Shown here: positions 26,684 through 35,056 of the stretch, piece by piece
Position numbering within the stretch: the first letter of the stretch is position 1
How the letters are laid out: each line of letters begins with the position of its first letter
Source of the DNA: Clostridiales bacterium
GTDB lineage: Bacteria > Bacillota > Clostridia > Lachnospirales > Lachnospiraceae
Reading direction: 5' to 3'
DNA length: 64,000 nt
Assembly (NCBI GenBank): GCA_019424245.1
Contig: JAHYZV010000006.1
Coordinates: 66,043-130,042 of the forward strand
Position numbers and translations under genes: made by a program
Notes under the pieces: model-generated
The model's database searches: none
Told to the model about the DNA's origin: nothing
What the model saw: the letters and a program-made list of their open reading frames with translations, nothing else

Positions 26684-27856
26684 CTACCCCTGAAATTTCT
26701 CTCTGTCAATCTCCTTCTCTTCCACTTTCCTGTTGACATATGTCCGAAGCAGCGCATAACACACTGAGCTGATTGGAATAAATGTAAGCATCCCCATTAT
26801 ACCAAACAGATTGCCACCGATTGTAACAGCAACAAGCACCCACATTCCCGGCAGTCCAACAGAACTTCCAACAACATGAGGATATATAAGATTTCCTTCA
26901 ATCTGCTGTAATATAAGGAATACTCCCACGAATATAAGTGCCTTTAACGGGCTTGTCATCATTATAAGAATCACACCGACTATACATCCGATAAATGCAC
27001 CAACAATCGGAATAAGTGCAGTAACCGCAATAATAATTCCTATAAGAAGTGCATAAGGCATTCGCAATATAGACAATGTAATAACAAACATCGTTCCAAG
27101 AATACATGCTTCAAGGCACTGTCCTGACAGGAAATTAGAGAATGTAGTGTTGGTAAGTCTTAACACTTCAATGATTTTATCTGCCCTGCTCTCAGGCATG
27201 CACACATACATAAGTTTCTTACACTGTGATGCAAGCTTTTCTTTCTGGAAAAGCACATAAACTGAGAATACAAACCCAATAAAGAAATTAGTAATACCTG
27301 AGAAGAATCCGCTTATAGCCCCGATTCCGCCATTAATAATTCCTTTAGTTCCTATTGAAAGGAAATTCATAACATTTGAAAGAACAGAATCCCAGTTGAT
27401 TGATATGCTGCTTAACTTTTCCTCATACTCAGGATATGCAGACAGCTTGACCTGCAGCCAGTTGATTAGATTATTAACCGCTGTTGGCACCTGTCCTATA
27501 AGGTCAGCAATTGTGTTCACCAGTTCAGGCACAACCACAAAAAGTACGCCTGCAATAATAGCCAGTATCAAAATCAGTGTAAGCATATAAGCAAGCACTC
27601 TTATAAGTCTGGGATGCTTCTTCTTACAACGCTTGTCAAACAGCCTGTTAAGTCCTTTTTCAATTGCTTTCATAGGTACATTGAATACAAATGCGATGAC
27701 TGCGCCAATTATAAATGGCATTACAAGTCCTGCAAGATATGATATAGAATCAAGAATTCCAGTCACATTGTTAAGGGCAAGGTATATTACAATTAGCACT
27801 GCGCCTATCGTAATTCCCTTAACAACCTGACTGTCTTTAAAATGTCCTTTGTTCAT
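26684..27856 (-). CDS. AI-2E family transporter
   Basis: 390 residues with about eight membrane helices and the family pattern: N-terminal helices (GAVLIVIYLALNNVTGIL, LVMPFIIGAVIAFVFNVPM), a large central loop (roughly 130-190), then RMPYALLIGIIIAVTALIPI and the signature GAFIGCIVGVILIMMTSPLK with IEGNLIYPHVVGSSVGLPGM. Members were named for AI-2 export but many move ions or are uncharacterised, so the substrate is open. GGAGGGGTTGT precedes the ATG. Its stop is 18 bases from the large palindrome. Confidence 0.88.
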   Translation of the reverse strand: MNKGHFKDSQVVKGITIGAVLIVIYLALNNVTGILDSISYLAGLVMPFIIGAVIAFVFNVPMKAIEKGLNRLFDKRCKKKHPRLIRVLAYMLTLILILAIIAGVLFVVVPELVNTIADLIGQVPTAVNNLINWLQVKLSAYPEYEEKLSSISINWDSVLSNVMNFLSIGTKGIINGGIGAISGFFSGITNFFIGFVFSVYVLFQKEKLASQCKKLMYVCMPESRADKIIEVLRLTNTTFSNFLSGQCLEACILGTMFVITLSILRMPYALLIGIIIAVTALIPIVGAFIGCIVGVILIMMTSPLKALIFVGVFLILQQIEGNLIYPHVVGSSVGLPGMWVLVAVTIGGNLFGIMGMLTFIPISSVCYALLRTYVNRKVEEKEIDREKFQG

Positions 27857-27947
27857 ACAACCCCTCCACTCTTTAAAGTTACTTCTAATATACTATACAG
27901 AAGTCCGGGATTCAAACATATTATATAAATTTAAGAATTGTAAAATG

Positions 27948-28547
27948 TTAGTTATACTGTGCATCAACCATACTCATCATCATTCGCATATTGAATGCTC
28001 CCATGAACTTCACTGATGGAAGATATACAAAATGCTTCTTCTGGATTACACAGTCATCCTCATATTCATCATCATACACTTCAAGTCTCATAACCTCATT
28101 TACAAGCTGACCCTTACCCGGCTGTACATTGAATGCGCCTTCTATGAATGGTGCGAAGCAGTCACGCTCGCCACTCTGGTCAGGGTCATATGCAATAAAT
28201 GTATGAATCATACTCTCATACTTTGTAATAAATAATCCATTATCTGCACCGCTTTCCTTTAGTGCATTTCTGTAATTGTCCATCTCTTCCTCATACACTG
28301 CTGACTGCTTATTAATAATCTCTTCTAACTCACCCGCAGTCATAGGAATATTTTCTGCAAAGAAAAATGCGAGTGGCTGGATGCTTCCATATAATAAAAA
28401 GCAGCTCATATCCGAATTAAGAGTCTGTGATACCTCAAGCTTATCAGTGTCACCCATATACATAAGAACTGCAAAATTGCCCTTAGAAGTAAACTCCTTA
28501 AGCATATTAATAGCTGCCTTTAATTCTGTTCTCGAAAAATGTCTCAT
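27948..28547 (-). CDS. Uncharacterised cytoplasmic protein
   Basis: About 199 residues from ATG 28547 (AAGGA upstream). The frame is open to a TTG at 28616, but a TATAAT-like promoter word lies inside that extension, so the shorter form is preferred. No signal peptide or membrane helix; the protein is acidic, with a central region EELEEIINKQSAVYEEEMDN likely helical and a C-terminal MRMMMSMVDAQYN. I do not recognise the family. It is 91 bases upstream of the AI-2E gene and may be co-transcribed. Confidence 0.6.
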   Translation of the reverse strand: MRHFSRTELKAAINMLKEFTSKGNFAVLMYMGDTDKLEVSQTLNSDMSCFLLYGSIQPLAFFFAENIPMTAGELEEIINKQSAVYEEEMDNYRNALKESGADNGLFITKYESMIHTFIAYDPDQSGERDCFAPFIEGAFNVQPGKGQLVNEVMRLEVYDDEYEDDCVIQKKHFVYLPSVKFMGAFNMRMMMSMVDAQYN

Positions 28548-28690
28548 AATATCTAATTCCTTTTCATTTAAACTATCGTAGATTATATCACCTATGACTG
28601 ATATTTTCACTTCCAAATTTTACTTTTCATAATTTCATACAATCTTCATTCAGATATATGGACTTCAATATGCCACCACTTCTCAAAAAG

Positions 28691-28727
28691 AAAGGGGCAC
28701 GAAAGCTTTTCACTTTCGTGCCCCTTT
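28691..28727 (-). terminator. Terminator after glyA
   Basis: A 15-base perfect stem (28691-28705 with 28713-28727) with a 7-base loop and a minus-strand T-rich tail (CTTTTTGAG). It lies 99 bases past the glyA stop. Confidence 0.85.
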
Positions 28728-28825
28728 GCACTTCGACACTAACTATAGTCCCAAGTGCGTGAAATTGCAACAATAAAAATATGCGTTTTTTCCTTAATTC
28801 ATAAGGTGATTTTCTAAAAATTTCT

Positions 28826-30067
28826 TTATTCGTAAAGTGGGTACTTATCTGTAAGTCCCTTAACAAGTTCCATTGCCTTAGCCTGATTAGCATCTACATC
28901 ATCAACAAGCATAGCAATTGCTTCTGCAACAACATCCATATCAGCCTCATTGAAGCCTCTTGTTGTAACGGCTGCTGTACCAAGTCTGATACCGCTTGTT
29001 ACGAATGGAGAAGCCGGGTCATTAGGAATTGTATTCTTGTTACATGTAATATTAGCTGCATCAAGAAGCTTTTCAACTTCCTTACCAGTCTTGCCCTTGC
29101 TTAAGAGGTTAACAAGCATAAGATGGTTATCTGTACCACCAGATACGATATCAAAGCCTCTGTTCATAAGTCCATTAGCAAGTGCTGTTGCGTTCTTAAC
29201 AACATTTTCAGCATACACCTTAAAGCTTGGGTCAAGTGCTTCCTTTAAGCACACTGCCTTACCAGCAATAACATGCATAAGAGGTCCGCCCTGAATTCCA
29301 GGGAATACAGCCTTGTTAAGCTTGAACTTCTCTGCTGCCTCTGCTGAAGCAAGAATCATACCTCCTCTTGGTCCACGGAGTGTCTTATGTGTTGTTGTTG
29401 TTGTAACATCTGCATATGGAATTGGGCTTGGGTGTGCACCACCGGCTACAAGACCTGCAATATGTGCCATATCTACCATAAGTAATGCGCCAACTTCATC
29501 ACAGATTTCTCTGAACTTCTTGAAGTCGATTGTTCTTGCATAAGCAGAAGCTCCTGCAATAATCATCTTAGGCTTGCATTCCTTGGCAATTCTTAATACT
29601 TCATCATAATCAATAAATCCGTCTGCTGTAACGCCATAAGGAACGATGTTAAAGTATTTTCCAGAAATATTAACTGGTGAACCATGTGATAAATGTCCAC
29701 CACAGTCAAGGCTCATACCCATAACTGTATCTCCAGGATTAACAAGTGCAAAGAATACAGCTAAGTTAGCCTGTGCTCCTGAATGTGGCTGTACATTTGC
29801 ATATTCACAGCCAAAAAGCTTCTTGGCTCTTTCAATTGCAAGTGTCTCAACAACATCGACATACTCACAGCCGCCGTAATATCTCTTTCCAGGATATCCT
29901 TCTGCATACTTATTAGTAAGAGGGCTTCCCATAGCAGCCATAACTGCCTTACTTACAAGGTTCTCAGAAGCGATAAGCTCGATGTGGCTTCTCTGTCTTC
30001 CAAGTTCATCATCCATAGCCTTAGCAAGGTCTGGATCATAGTTTAATACTTCATCAAATGAATACAT
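28826..30067 (-). CDS. glyA: Serine hydroxymethyltransferase
   Basis: 413 residues from ATG 30067 (GGGAGGAAGTTAT upstream; the longer frame to 30082 starts within the ribosome site). PLP-dependent fold type [38 protein letters not shown], and [16 protein letters not shown] with the PLP lysine. It interconverts serine and glycine while loading one-carbon units onto tetrahydrofolate. Single-gene unit between hipBA upstream and a terminator downstream. Confidence 0.97.
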   Translation of the reverse strand: MYSFDEVLNYDPDLAKAMDDELGRQRSHIELIASENLVSKAVMAAMGSPLTNKYAEGYPGKRYYGGCEYVDVVETLAIERAKKLFGCEYANVQPHSGAQANLAVFFALVNPGDTVMGMSLDCGGHLSHGSPVNISGKYFNIVPYGVTADGFIDYDEVLRIAKECKPKMIIAGASAYARTIDFKKFREICDEVGALLMVDMAHIAGLVAGGAHPSPIPYADVTTTTTHKTLRGPRGGMILASAEAAEKFKLNKAVFPGIQGGPLMHVIAGKAVCLKEALDPSFKVYAENVVKNATALANGLMNRGFDIVSGGTDNHLMLVNLLSKGKTGKEVEKLLDAANITCNKNTIPNDPASPFVTSGIRLGTAAVTTRGFNEADMDVVAEAIAMLVDDVDANQAKAMELVKGLTDKYPLYE

Positions 30068-30131
30068 ATAACTTCCTCCCATTATACTTTAGTGAAACAA
30101 AGCGTCCCTAATTACTTATGATATAATTAAA

Positions 30132-31424
30132 TTACGAATTAGTCAATTTAAAGTTATGAATTCCTGCTTTTTTTAATATTTGTTTCTGTATATCGACTGC
30201 AACTCCATATCCCTGCTCCTCAAGTTCATATGTTGATTGTTCAAGTGCCATCTCAAATTTTTCAACCATACTTAAAAAATGCTGCGTTGCTATTCCTTTT
30301 CCAAGACCAAGTTTCTTTGCCTCATTCTCAAACGACTTCTGATTTATATTCCTTATATCATATTCGCCATCTATGTTAAGCGACATTTTCTCTGTGCTGC
30401 TGTCATATATAACAGTACTTAATAAATCATATGCCGGAGCTAATCTTATTCCTTTTAAATCCTCACTATATAAAAGAGCAATATTTTTAACATGATTATC
30501 TGTATTACCTATAAGATAATTAAATATACATAAATCCCATAGCCTTATCTGATCTTCAATTGGATTGCTTGAATAATTTTTTATTAGTTCAAATGCATCT
30601 GCTAAATAATCTTTCCCGTTTTTCTCGTATTTTTGTGACGCTGTAATTCCAAGTGCCTGTGCAAAATCCTCCTGATGAAGTCTTAATGGAACTTTCTTCC
30701 CCATTAATTCTTTGGATGTATCTAAAATCTTTCTGTCATATCTTTCAGTTGCAAATAAAAAATCATCTTCTTTATCATTAAGATTAATAATAAAACTATC
30801 TGGTGTCCTAATTCCTAGTTTTCTTGCTGTCAGCAAACATAACTGTTCATTAGCAACTATCTTTTTTAATCTTACATGGCTCTGCTTTAATATATGTGTA
30901 CTTGGTGCCAGTCCCGCTGGCTGATACCATTCATTATTATTCCTGTCATAATATAATCCGGTCTTTCCTGATGCCCCAGCTAATGATAAATGTGATTTAA
31001 TAACCAGTTCCGCTGACTTAGTTGCACCTTCTCTTGCAAACTCCAGCAATTCCTCATGTGATAATAATCTGTAAGAAGATTGTTTTATATTCATATCTCC
31101 TTCTACTATTCTTATTGCTCCGAGACACTCACTTCCTAATTCTGAAAGAACTGATATATAATCATTTTCATCGACATGAAGCCAACCCGCAACACACCTT
31201 CTTGTATATCCTTCTGGTAAAAGACTTTCAAAGAAACATCGCGTTCTTTCCGCTGAAAAACTTCTTTCATCAAGCGGTAAACTGATTGATATTGATCTTG
31301 AAGATTTATCTTCTATATATTCCTCTGAATATGAAAATACAGCATCGTCAGAATTATGCCCTGTAATACTGCCAACATTAATCATATTTCCATTACATTC
31401 AATATATACCTCTAAATTTCTCAT
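30132..31424 (-). CDS. hipA: HipA-family serine/threonine kinase toxin
   Basis: 430 residues. N-terminal HipA_N domain (SISISLPLDERSFSAE) and a C-terminal kinase-like domain with the ATP/autophosphorylation loop SLAGASGKTGLYY (about 147-159), catalytic GNTDNHVKNIALL and the Asp-containing LAPAYDLLST. In E. coli HipA phosphorylates GltX and causes dormancy; this one keeps the key residues, so it is likely active. The start overlaps the hipB stop by one base (TAATG), the usual antitoxin-first arrangement. Confidence 0.92.
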   Translation of the reverse strand: MRNLEVYIECNGNMINVGSITGHNSDDAVFSYSEEYIEDKSSRSISISLPLDERSFSAERTRCFFESLLPEGYTRRCVAGWLHVDENDYISVLSELGSECLGAIRIVEGDMNIKQSSYRLLSHEELLEFAREGATKSAELVIKSHLSLAGASGKTGLYYDRNNNEWYQPAGLAPSTHILKQSHVRLKKIVANEQLCLLTARKLGIRTPDSFIINLNDKEDDFLFATERYDRKILDTSKELMGKKVPLRLHQEDFAQALGITASQKYEKNGKDYLADAFELIKNYSSNPIEDQIRLWDLCIFNYLIGNTDNHVKNIALLYSEDLKGIRLAPAYDLLSTVIYDSSTEKMSLNIDGEYDIRNINQKSFENEAKKLGLGKGIATQHFLSMVEKFEMALEQSTYELEEQGYGVAVDIQKQILKKAGIHNFKLTNS

Positions 31425-31639
31425 TATCTCCCCCTTACATCAATATTGATATCAAGTCCAAGAATCGAAATTAACTGTATTACCTTGCCAATCTCAACAG
31501 TCGGCTTACCTCTTTCCACATCTGATATAAAACTTACACTAAGACCAGTATATTCCGACAAAAATGCCTGCGTATACTTTAATTCTTTTCTCCTGTTCCT
31601 GATTATATTTCCAAGCCCCTCTGAATCAGTTATTTTCAT
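31424..31639 (-). CDS. hipB: HipB-family antitoxin (XRE helix-turn-helix)
   Basis: 71 residues from ATG 31639, nine bases after GAGG; an open extension to 31687 runs into operator DNA and is not translated in my view. Helix-turn-helix of the XRE/Cro type: NIIRNRRKELKYTQAFLSEY, TGLSVSFISDVERGKPTVE, then ISILGLDINIDV as dimerising strand. It should bind HipA and the palindromes upstream to repress the operon. It is directly followed by hipA. Confidence 0.9.
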   Translation of the reverse strand: MKITDSEGLGNIIRNRRKELKYTQAFLSEYTGLSVSFISDVERGKPTVEIGKVIQLISILGLDINIDVRGR

Positions 31640-31663
31640 AATATTCACCTCAACGCAAAAAAC

Positions 31664-31761
31664 AAGCCGTACGGCTTTATTATACATATTTTCTCACAAA
31701 TAAAGCCGAGCGGCTTTGTTTTGATAAAAACATTATAATATAAGCCGTACGGCTTAGTCAA
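31664..31761 (-). promoter_or_regulatory. hipBA promoter with three palindromic operators
   Basis: Three copies of the same palindrome: AAGCCGTACGGCTT (31664-31677), AAAGCCGAGCGGCTTT (31702-31717, two central mismatches) and TAAGCCGTACGGCTTA (31741-31756). Centres are exactly 39 bases apart (31670.5, 31709.5, 31748.5). On the minus strand TTGACT (31761-31756) and TATAAT (31737-31732) with an 18-base spacer form the promoter; the third operator fills its spacer. Confidence 0.85.
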
Positions 31762-31881
31762 TTTTCTTTTGTTACATAATTTCATTTTCTTGTAATAAAA
31801 TAATATCCTGCGATTATTAATTTATATTGTGCCTTATGGGTATAGTATATATTTATCCAATCAGAACTTTTTGCCTTCAAA

Positions 31882-31911
31882 CAAAAAACGAACCCACCCG
31901 AAGATGAGTCC
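31882..31911 (-). terminator. Terminator after the P1B-type ATPase gene
   Basis: Minus-strand stem from 31911 to 31890 with a stable cUUCGg-type loop (9 pairs, several G-U), followed by GTTTTTTG. It lies 11 bases after the ATPase stop. Confidence 0.7.
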
Positions 31912-31922
31912 ATTTCATAGTC

Positions 31923-33998
31923 TTATACTGGCAGATTCTTCATACTCTCAAGACTTATAACAAGTGTTGATGTATTATGAAGAAGTGCTGAAGTTGTAGG
32001 CTGTATGACGCCCGTTACACCAAGTGCAATAAGTGCGGAATTGAATCCGACAATCACACGGTAATTTCTGTTAATCTTCTTAATCAGACTGTCACTTAAT
32101 TTCTTAAGCATAAGTATCTGGTTAAGATCATCTGCGCCGACAGTGATATCTGCAATCTCTCTTGCAATCTCAGCACCATCACTTATGGCAATACCTACAT
32201 CTGCTGCTGAAAGCGCTGGTGAGTCATTAATTCCATCACCAATCATAATTACCTTTCGTCCGGCTGCCCGCTCTTTATCTACGAACTTAGCCTTGTCTTC
32301 TGGAAGAACTTCTGAATAATATTCAGTAACTCCAACCTTTCTGGCAATAGAGGCGGCTGTTCTTTCACTGTCTCCTGTCATCATGACAACCTTTGATATT
32401 CCAGCCTTCTTAAGCCCTTCAATAACCTTTGGTGCTTCTTCTCTTAATGGATCAATTATGCATATAACTGCTGCAAGCTGACCGTTAATTGCCATATAAA
32501 GATGTGAGCAGTCATCTGGAAGACTGTCAAATAACTCCTGCTTTCCTGCTGGAATTACACATGCTTCATCCTCAAATACAAAGTGATGGCTTCCTATGAT
32601 AACCTTGCTTGTATTAATAAATGTTGATATTCCATGTGCAACAATATATTCAACCTTAGAATGCATCTCTTCGTGCATAAGGTTTCTTCTGCCAGCTTCA
32701 TTAACAACAGCCTTAGCCATTGAATGTGGAAAATGCTCCTCTAGACACGCAGCTATTCTTAACAGCTCATCTTCCGGCATTCCGTTAAATGAATATACCC
32801 TGCTTACTGTTGGCTTAGCCTTTGTAAGTGTACCTGTCTTATCAAATACGATAGTATCCGCTTCAGCAATTGCCTCTAAGAACTTACCGCCCTTGACTGT
32901 TGCACTCGCCTGACTTGCCTGTCTTATTGCTGCAAGTACCGTAATAGGCATAGCAAGCTTCAATGCACATGAGAAATCAACCATAAGTATTGACAATGCC
33001 TTAGTAGTATTTCGTGTTAACAGATATGTAAGTGCAGTTCCACCAAGTGAATAAGGTACAAGCTTATCTGCAAGATGCTCTGCTTTTGACTCAAGACCTG
33101 ATTTTAACTTCTCAGATTCTTCAATCATCCTGACAATCTTGTCATATTTGCTTGAGCCTCCGGCACGCTTAACTCTGAATACTATCTCGCCCTCTTCTAC
33201 TACAGTTCCTGCAAATACAGAAGTTCCCTCACCTCTTCTTACTGGCTCAGATTCTCCTGTAAGTGAAGCCTGATTAACCATAGCCTCACCACTGATAACA
33301 GTTCCATCAAATGGGATTACATTACCCATCCGGATTATTACATTATCTCCGTCCTTAACATCTTTCACAGATACCTGTACTTCTGCATCATCTGTCTTTA
33401 ACCAGACCTTATTAACGTTAAGTGACATCGTTCTTGCAAGGTCGTCAACCGACTTCTTGTGTGTCCAGTCCTCTATTATCTCACCTATACCAAGAAGAAA
33501 CATTACTGAACCAGCTGTATTAAAGTCTCTTCTTAAGATAGAAACTCCTATTGCAGTTGCATCAAGAACTGGCACTTCAAGTTTTCTTGCAAGCAGTGTC
33601 CTGATTCCTTTATAAATGTACTTCATTGAAGATACCGTTGTTAATACCGCACATACCGGTGCCGGAATAAACAATTTCTTAGTCATTCTCCACAACACCT
33701 GATCTGCCAGCTTTTCAGTATAATGAGAATTGATTGCTCTTCCTGATGTTGCAAGAACATCTTCAGGAACCTCTACATTGCTGTATCTGAACTTAGCAAT
33801 AGCTTCAATCACAGTCTTTCTTGAACATCTGTACTCAACAACTGCATCAGCAGTTCTCTCATACACCTTGGCATTAGTGACACCCTGCAGATTCTTAAGA
33901 TAATACTGCAAGGTATCTGCCTGTGTAAAAGTCATGCCAGAAGCATCCATGTGAACACGGATTCTTCCGGGCACATCATGCTTTATTATGAATTTCAT
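31923..33998 (-). CDS. P1B-type metal ATPase with atypical FSC motif (FezB-like candidate)
   Basis: 691 residues. N-terminal domain (about 1-75) has an HMA-like fold without CxxC but with HDVPGRIRVH (7-16). Actuator motif TGES (247-250), phosphorylation site DKTGT (Asp386), GDGIND (587-592). The membrane motif that is CPC in Cu/Zn pumps reads DFSCALKLAMP, so the first Cys and the Pro are replaced (Phe342-Ser343-Cys344). The nucleotide-domain HP pair is replaced by HFPHS. These traits fit the P1B-6-like group to which FezB of Clostridioides difficile ferrosomes belongs. The FezA-like gene is six bases upstream, and feo genes follow upstream. Substrate most likely iron, by context. Confidence 0.8.
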   Translation of the reverse strand: MKFIIKHDVPGRIRVHMDASGMTFTQADTLQYYLKNLQGVTNAKVYERTADAVVEYRCSRKTVIEAIAKFRYSNVEVPEDVLATSGRAINSHYTEKLADQVLWRMTKKLFIPAPVCAVLTTVSSMKYIYKGIRTLLARKLEVPVLDATAIGVSILRRDFNTAGSVMFLLGIGEIIEDWTHKKSVDDLARTMSLNVNKVWLKTDDAEVQVSVKDVKDGDNVIIRMGNVIPFDGTVISGEAMVNQASLTGESEPVRRGEGTSVFAGTVVEEGEIVFRVKRAGGSSKYDKIVRMIEESEKLKSGLESKAEHLADKLVPYSLGGTALTYLLTRNTTKALSILMVDFSCALKLAMPITVLAAIRQASQASATVKGGKFLEAIAEADTIVFDKTGTLTKAKPTVSRVYSFNGMPEDELLRIAACLEEHFPHSMAKAVVNEAGRRNLMHEEMHSKVEYIVAHGISTFINTSKVIIGSHHFVFEDEACVIPAGKQELFDSLPDDCSHLYMAINGQLAAVICIIDPLREEAPKVIEGLKKAGISKVVMMTGDSERTAASIARKVGVTEYYSEVLPEDKAKFVDKERAAGRKVIMIGDGINDSPALSAADVGIAISDGAEIAREIADITVGADDLNQILMLKKLSDSLIKKINRNYRVIVGFNSALIALGVTGVIQPTTSALLHNTSTLVISLESMKNLPV

Positions 33999-34004
33999 AC
34001 TCTG

Positions 34005-34280
34005 TTACGCTTCCTCATCTTCATCTACTGAATCAAGTACAACTTCTTCTGTGTTATACTTTGTCTCATTGATTGTCTTAGCATCAGCATATATATCCTC
34101 ACAGTTTTCCTGAACAGTTGTAGCTGTCTTCATTATACATGATTTAGCTCTTAAAACTGCTGCTGTACAGTTAGTGTAAAGCTTCTTGGCGTCCTTGCTT
34201 GTGAGAATCTTAATTCCTGCTGTTCCAAATAATACACCTGCTGCAAAAAGTCCTGGTTTCTTTAAGTTATCAATTTTCAT
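34005..34280 (-). CDS. Small membrane-associated protein, DUF6110-like (FezA-like candidate)
   Basis: 91 residues from ATG 34280 (GAGGAGCACAGT upstream; a longer frame to 34352 has no site). One N-terminal hydrophobic, Gly/Ala-rich segment (KKPGLFAAGVLFGTAGIKIL), then a helix (DAKKLYTNCTAAVLRAKSCI) and a very acidic tail ending EEVVLDSVDEDEEA. I associate this layout with DUF6110 proteins, which precede P1B-type ATPases in gut Firmicutes. Its position just before the ATPase gene matches FezA, the membrane protein of ferrosome operons. The match is inference from size and context. Confidence 0.65.
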   Translation of the reverse strand: MKIDNLKKPGLFAAGVLFGTAGIKILTSKDAKKLYTNCTAAVLRAKSCIMKTATTVQENCEDIYADAKTINETKYNTEEVVLDSVDEDEEA

Positions 34281-34403
34281 ACTGTGCTCCTCTCTGTCCA
34301 TATTGGACAATAAATGTTTCTTAAGTTTGTCGGTTATTATATTACACATCATGTAACATTTCTACATAAATCCTCTTATTGAGAAATCTTCTCAATATAG
34401 CAA

Positions 34404-34436
34404 AATGGAGAGATGAAACAGTTTCATCTCTCCATT
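34404..34436 (-). terminator. Terminator after the Fur-like gene
   Basis: A perfect 15-base stem (34404-34418 with 34422-34436) with a 3-base loop and TTTT on the minus-strand side, 11 bases after the Fur-like stop. Next to it, ATTGAGAA-atc-TTCTCAAT (34378-34396) is a separate palindrome that may be an operator of the following FezA-like gene. Confidence 0.8.
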
Positions 34437-34447
34437 GTTAGCAAATA

Positions 34448-34873
34448 TTATTTAACTGAAACTGACTTTTTCCTGTCAACTACACTTGTTATCTTCTGAT
34501 TCTTAATGTATCCGCAGGCTTCCAGCCCTGACTCAATAATTTTACTCCATTTGCTTTCTGATAAATTAATTGACGAATCATCGTTTAATCTTACAGTATA
34601 ACCGCCATTATCGTTTTCATCACAAGTTATTCTGTACATATTCTTACGGTTAATTGCACCTATCTCTTCAAGTGTATTAACCATACGATATACAGTAGCA
34701 GCTCCTATTTTAGGATCCTTCTTTATTGCCTTGTAATAAATCTCTTTACAGCTTGAGCAGTCCTCTTCAAGAATTACATCAAGAAGCATAAGCCTCTGTT
34801 TAGTTATCCTGCAACCCTGCTGCTTGAGACGAGAAATAATAATGTCTTTGTCTTTATCAGGATTTCTGACCAC
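34448..34873 (-). CDS. Fur-family regulator with degenerate metal-binding domain
   Basis: 141 residues; GTG start (34873) seven bases after AAGGAGG. The winged-helix part is clear: GCRITKQRLMLLDVI and IGAATVYRMVNTLEEIGAI. The dimerisation half is short and lacks the HHHxH and CxxC ligand sets of classical Fur; only RITCDEND, NLSESKWSKIIESGLEACGY and a basic tail are seen. A CSSC pair lies inside the DNA-binding half. It probably still binds DNA, but may sense something other than Fe2+ or act as an accessory regulator. It sits between feo genes and the FezAB-like pair. Confidence 0.75.
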   Translation of the reverse strand: MVRNPDKDKDIIISRLKQQGCRITKQRLMLLDVILEEDCSSCKEIYYKAIKKDPKIGAATVYRMVNTLEEIGAINRKNMYRITCDENDNGGYTVRLNDDSSINLSESKWSKIIESGLEACGYIKNQKITSVVDRKKSVSVK

Positions 34874-34886
34874 CCGTTACCTCCTT

Positions 34887-35027
34887 TTAATGGCAGTGTC
34901 CTTTGCATTTTCCGCAGTCACCACCACATGTGAACGATTTACCGTTTTTCTTGTCGTGTACCATACTGCGTACAATAAGCGCAACTATAATCACCAATAT
35001 TACTCCTACTATAATTGTTCCCAGCAT
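34887..35027 (-). CDS. FeoB-associated Cys-rich membrane protein
   Basis: 46 residues: one N-terminal helix (MLGTIIVGVILVIIVALIV), a basic stretch and a tail with CGGDCGKCKGHCH. This is the usual form of the FeoB-associated Cys-rich membrane protein family. Its role in iron uptake is unproven but it is nearly always found after feoB. GGAGGTGTAATT precedes the ATG. It begins 29 bases after the feoB stop and ends 13 bases before the Fur-like start, so it belongs to the feo transcript. Confidence 0.88.
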   Translation of the reverse strand: MLGTIIVGVILVIIVALIVRSMVHDKKNGKSFTCGGDCGKCKGHCH

Positions 35028-35056
35028 AATTACACCTCCGATAATATATCATTTAA

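Noticed and set aside
30068..30131. Search for a hipBA terminator before glyA
   Set aside because: No stem with a T run is visible; transcripts may read through into glyA or end elsewhere.
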